From positions 1 to 7,504 of the forward strand of contig JAWODG010000037.1 of the NCBI GenBank assembly GCA_046483385.1: a stretch of 7,504 nucleotides of DNA, read 5' to 3'. Shown piece by piece: positions 6,080 through 7,504 of this stretch (positions are counted from its first letter, which is position 1; each line of letters starts with the position of its first letter). The position numbers and the translations under genes are program-made. The DNA comes from B1Sed10-231 sp046483385. Lineage in GTDB: Bacteria > Planctomycetota > Brocadiia > SM23-32. Below the pieces are notes generated by a model that saw only the letters and a program-made list of their open reading frames with translations, was not told the DNA's origin and did not search any database.

Positions 6080-6572
6080 CGGCTTCTCCTTGCGGTTTTT
6101 CGTCGAAACGCCGACCCGCTTCGAACGCGGCGATATTGGCCTCTATGGTTCCCGGCGGCAGGCACGCCTCGATGGCGGCGTGCCAGTACTCCCTATCCAT
6201 ATCCAGAAGGCGTGAGAGCCGACCCAGCGCGGCCATGTTCCGGGAACGGGGGTTGGCGATCTGCTCGGTCAACTCGGGCGGGGCGTCCAGCAGACGGCCC
6301 GATTCCCGCAGGCGGGGCGCGGCACGCCGGGCCTCGTCGTCGTCCAGCGCGATCACGATATCGGCACCGGCCTGCGGCGAGAGGGGGGAATGCACGTCCT
6401 CCCCGAACCTCACCTCGCTGACCACGCTGCCGCCCCGCTGGCTCATCCCGTGCACCTCGCTCTGCTTCACGTCGTAGCCTTCGCGCATCAGCACGTCGGC
6501 CAGCACTTCGCTGGTCTTCAGCACGCCCTGGCCTCCCACGCCGACGATCAGCACATTGACCGTATCTCTCAT
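6060..6572 (-). CDS. iorB: Indolepyruvate ferredoxin oxidoreductase, beta subunit
   Basis: This 170-residue protein is the gamma-domain (catalytic, POR_C type) partner of IorA. Together they oxidatively decarboxylate aryl pyruvates to arylacetyl-CoA, CO2 and reduced ferredoxin; the enzyme is cytoplasmic and oxygen-sensitive. GVGGQGVL (11-18) is the typical N-terminal glycine-rich loop. It is followed by SEVHGMSQRGGSV (38-50), the family's signature, and then by DIVIALDDDEA (71-81). The length is slightly below the usual 180-200 residues. The start is ATG 6572, which shares ATGA with the stop of iorA (6571-6569), a classic coupled overlap. The frame is open further upstream, but that part lies inside iorA and is not real. 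The stop is TAA at 6062-6060, 20 bases inside the ligase 2 gene. Confidence 0.93.
   Translation of the reverse strand: MRDTVNVLIVGVGGQGVLKTSEVLADVLMREGYDVKQSEVHGMSQRGGSVVSEVRFGEDVHSPLSPQAGADIVIALDDDEARRAAPRLRESGRLLDAPPELTEQIANPRSRNMAALGRLSRLLDMDREYWHAAIEACLPPGTIEANIAAFEAGRRFDEKPQGEADARAMG
6086..6091 (-). promoter_or_regulatory. Ribosome binding site of ligase copy 2
   Basis: The minus strand reads AAGGAG, 6 bases before ATG 6079. It lies within the iorB coding sequence. Confidence 0.7.
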
Positions 6573-7024
6573 TGGTCGTCTTCCACCTTCTCGATTGCGT
6601 CGAAGCGGCAGACCTCGTAGCACAGCCCGCAGCCGGTGCAGTAGAGTTCGTTTATCTCGACGTGGTCCTCCGCCTGTTCCAGCGCCGGGCAGCCGGTCCG
6701 CAGGCAGGCCCCGCAGTCCTCGCATCGCTCCGCGTCGATCCGGTACCGCGTGCGCTCCTCCGGGCGGCGCAGCAGCAGGCACGGCCGCCGGCAGACGATG
6801 ACGCTGTATTCGTCGCGCGACAGGCTGTCGCGGAGCGCCTCCTCCAGCCCCTCCCGGTCGTAGGAGTCCAGCACCTTCACGTCCTGGACGCCCAGCCCGC
6901 GGCAGGCGTCCTCGGGGTTGATGAGCGGCGCTTCCGAGCCGTCCAGCCGTTCGCCGGTTCCGGGGTGGGCCTGGCCGCCGGTCATGGCCGTGGTGCGGTT
7001 GTCCAGTATCAGCAGCGTGCCCAC
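6569..7024 (-). CDS. iorA: Indolepyruvate ferredoxin oxidoreductase, alpha subunit, C-terminal fragment
   Basis: Only the last 150 or so residues are present; the full subunit is usually about 580-640. The visible part begins in the thiamine-diphosphate-binding domain with GTLLILDNRTTAMTGGQ (residues 2-18), where the ILDN...TAMTGGQ pattern is diagnostic. It ends in a ferredoxin-like tail with two 4Fe-4S sites: Cys101, 104, 107 and 112 (CEDCGACLRTGCP), and Cys129, 132, 135 and 139 (CTGCGLCYEVCR). The last cysteine of the second site is followed by Arg rather than the usual Pro. The GTG at 7024 is not a true start. Going further upstream, the frame gives only five unrelated codons and then a stop (7042-7040), because the sequence changes to another gene near 7025. 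The N-terminal pyruvate-binding and most of the TPP domains are missing at this seam. It overlaps iorB by 4 bases. Confidence 0.9.
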   Translation of the reverse strand: MGTLLILDNRTTAMTGGQAHPGTGERLDGSEAPLINPEDACRGLGVQDVKVLDSYDREGLEEALRDSLSRDEYSVIVCRRPCLLLRRPEERTRYRIDAERCEDCGACLRTGCPALEQAEDHVEINELYCTGCGLCYEVCRFDAIEKVEDDQ

Positions 7025-7028
7025 CCTT
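7022..7028. other. Right seam: two N-terminally cut genes placed head to head
   Basis: On the minus strand, iorA family resemblance ends at about 7022-7024 (VGTLLILDN). On the plus strand, resemblance to DUF4143 ATPases begins at about 7026 (LVFGLYPDVV). No promoter, start codon or intergenic DNA lies between them. Base composition changes from GC-rich to AT-richer at the same point. Two unrelated proteins cut within about six bases is the mark of an artificial join or a recombination breakpoint. Confidence 0.75.
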
Positions 7029-7504
7029 GTTTTCGGGCTTTATCCTGATGTAGTCATGAATCCCGGAGAAGAACGGGAAATTTTGTATAATCTTGCCGGA
7101 AGTTATCTTTACAAGGATATCTTCACCTTTCAGCAGGTACGCAGACCCGAGGTTATTGAAAAGCTTCTGGAGGCTCTTGCCCTGCAGGTATCTTCCGAGG
7201 TGTCTTATAATGAATTGGCCCGGGTGGTTCAGGTGGATTCTTCTACCGTGCGGCGCTACCTAGACCTGATGGAAAAGGCTTTTGTGGTGTTCCGCCTTGG
7301 TTCTTTCAGCCGTAACGCCTGCAATGAGCTGAAGAGGAGTCAGAAAATATATTTTTATGATAATGGGATCCGAAACGCCCTGATCTCCAATTTCAACCTA
7401 CCGGAAATGCGGGTAGATACAGGAGCCTTATGGGAGAATTTTCTCGTAAGTGAAAGATGTAAGTATCTTTATAATAATCAGATTCAGGCCAGGCAATTCT
7501 TCTG
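7026..7504 (+). CDS. AAA ATPase with DUF4143 domain, internal fragment
   Basis: The frame is open from before 7026 to the window edge with no stop. The first Met codon (7056) is internal: the residues just before it, FGLYPDVV, already belong to the conserved core, so the true N-terminus lies outside. Landmarks are FGLYPDVV (7032-7055), then SYLYKDIF, then a helix-turn-helix-like part containing YNELARVVQVDSSTVRRYL, then SRNACNELKRSQKIYFYDNG and GALWENF. This order is typical of the linker and DUF4143 region of the AAA_14/DUF4143 family, predicted ATPases with a nuclease-like C-terminal domain often found near mobile or toxin-type loci; their role is mostly unknown. The Walker A and B motifs would be upstream and are absent. 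AT-rich codon use (many TAT, TTT, AAT, CTT) differs sharply from all genes at 350-7024, so this piece is from another replicon or another organism. Confidence 0.85.

Noticed and set aside
6573..6782. N-terminal extension of IorB
   Set aside because: The open frame upstream of 6572 lies within the ferredoxin-encoding part of iorA. The conserved IorB N-terminus begins at MRDTVNVLIVG.

Overview
This is most likely a metagenomic or draft-assembly piece made of three segments with different character. The central segment, about 350 to 7025, is GC-rich with strong GC bias at third positions and carries all of its genes on the minus strand. The two ends look different: about 1-347 (plus strand, more balanced codon use) and about 7026-7504 (plus strand, visibly AT-richer). 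At both seams, genes on the two sides are cut in mid-domain. The window is therefore probably joined from unrelated pieces, or rearranged. I cannot name the host. The hairpin-rich GC intergenic repeats and the fermentation-type gene content resemble anaerobic planctomycete or other PVC-type environmental genomes, but that is an impression, not a demonstrated assignment.

Layout in window order. 1-347: the C-terminal part of a PglZ-domain protein, a family found in BREX/Pgl phage-defence loci and elsewhere. About 350-1033 (minus): a xylose-isomerase-like TIM-barrel protein that has lost its C-terminus at the seam. 1034-1818: a long non-coding stretch with a dense series of about ten small GC hairpins (1268-1653), bracketed by two similar short segments. 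1819-2685 (minus): a class I SAM-dependent methyltransferase. 2729-4039 (minus): a phenylacetate-CoA ligase. 4040-4334: a palindrome-rich spacer. 4335-4766 (minus): a tandem ACT-domain protein. 4781-6079 (minus): a second phenylacetate-CoA ligase. 6060-6572 (minus): indolepyruvate oxidoreductase beta subunit. 6569-7024 (minus): the C-terminal ferredoxin-bearing end of the alpha subunit. About 7026-7504 (plus): an internal piece of an AAA ATPase with a DUF4143 domain, open to the window end.

The coherent biology lies in 2729-7024. Read on the minus strand the order is iorA - iorB - ligase 2 - ACT - [palindromic spacer] - ligase 1 - methyltransferase. iorA/iorB overlap by 4 bases, iorB/ligase 2 overlap by 20, and ligase 2/ACT are 13 bases apart, so these four are almost certainly one operon. 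IorAB oxidatively decarboxylates aryl pyruvates from Phe, Tyr and Trp transamination to arylacetyl-CoA while reducing ferredoxin. The ligases interconvert arylacetates and their CoA thioesters. The ACT protein is a plausible amino-acid sensor. This is a known style of aromatic amino acid catabolism cluster; its less usual points here are the duplicated ligase and the hairpin-rich spacer between the copies.

I found no convincing new biological system. The points most worth following up are the two abrupt seams and the multi-hairpin intergenic element at 1268-1653.
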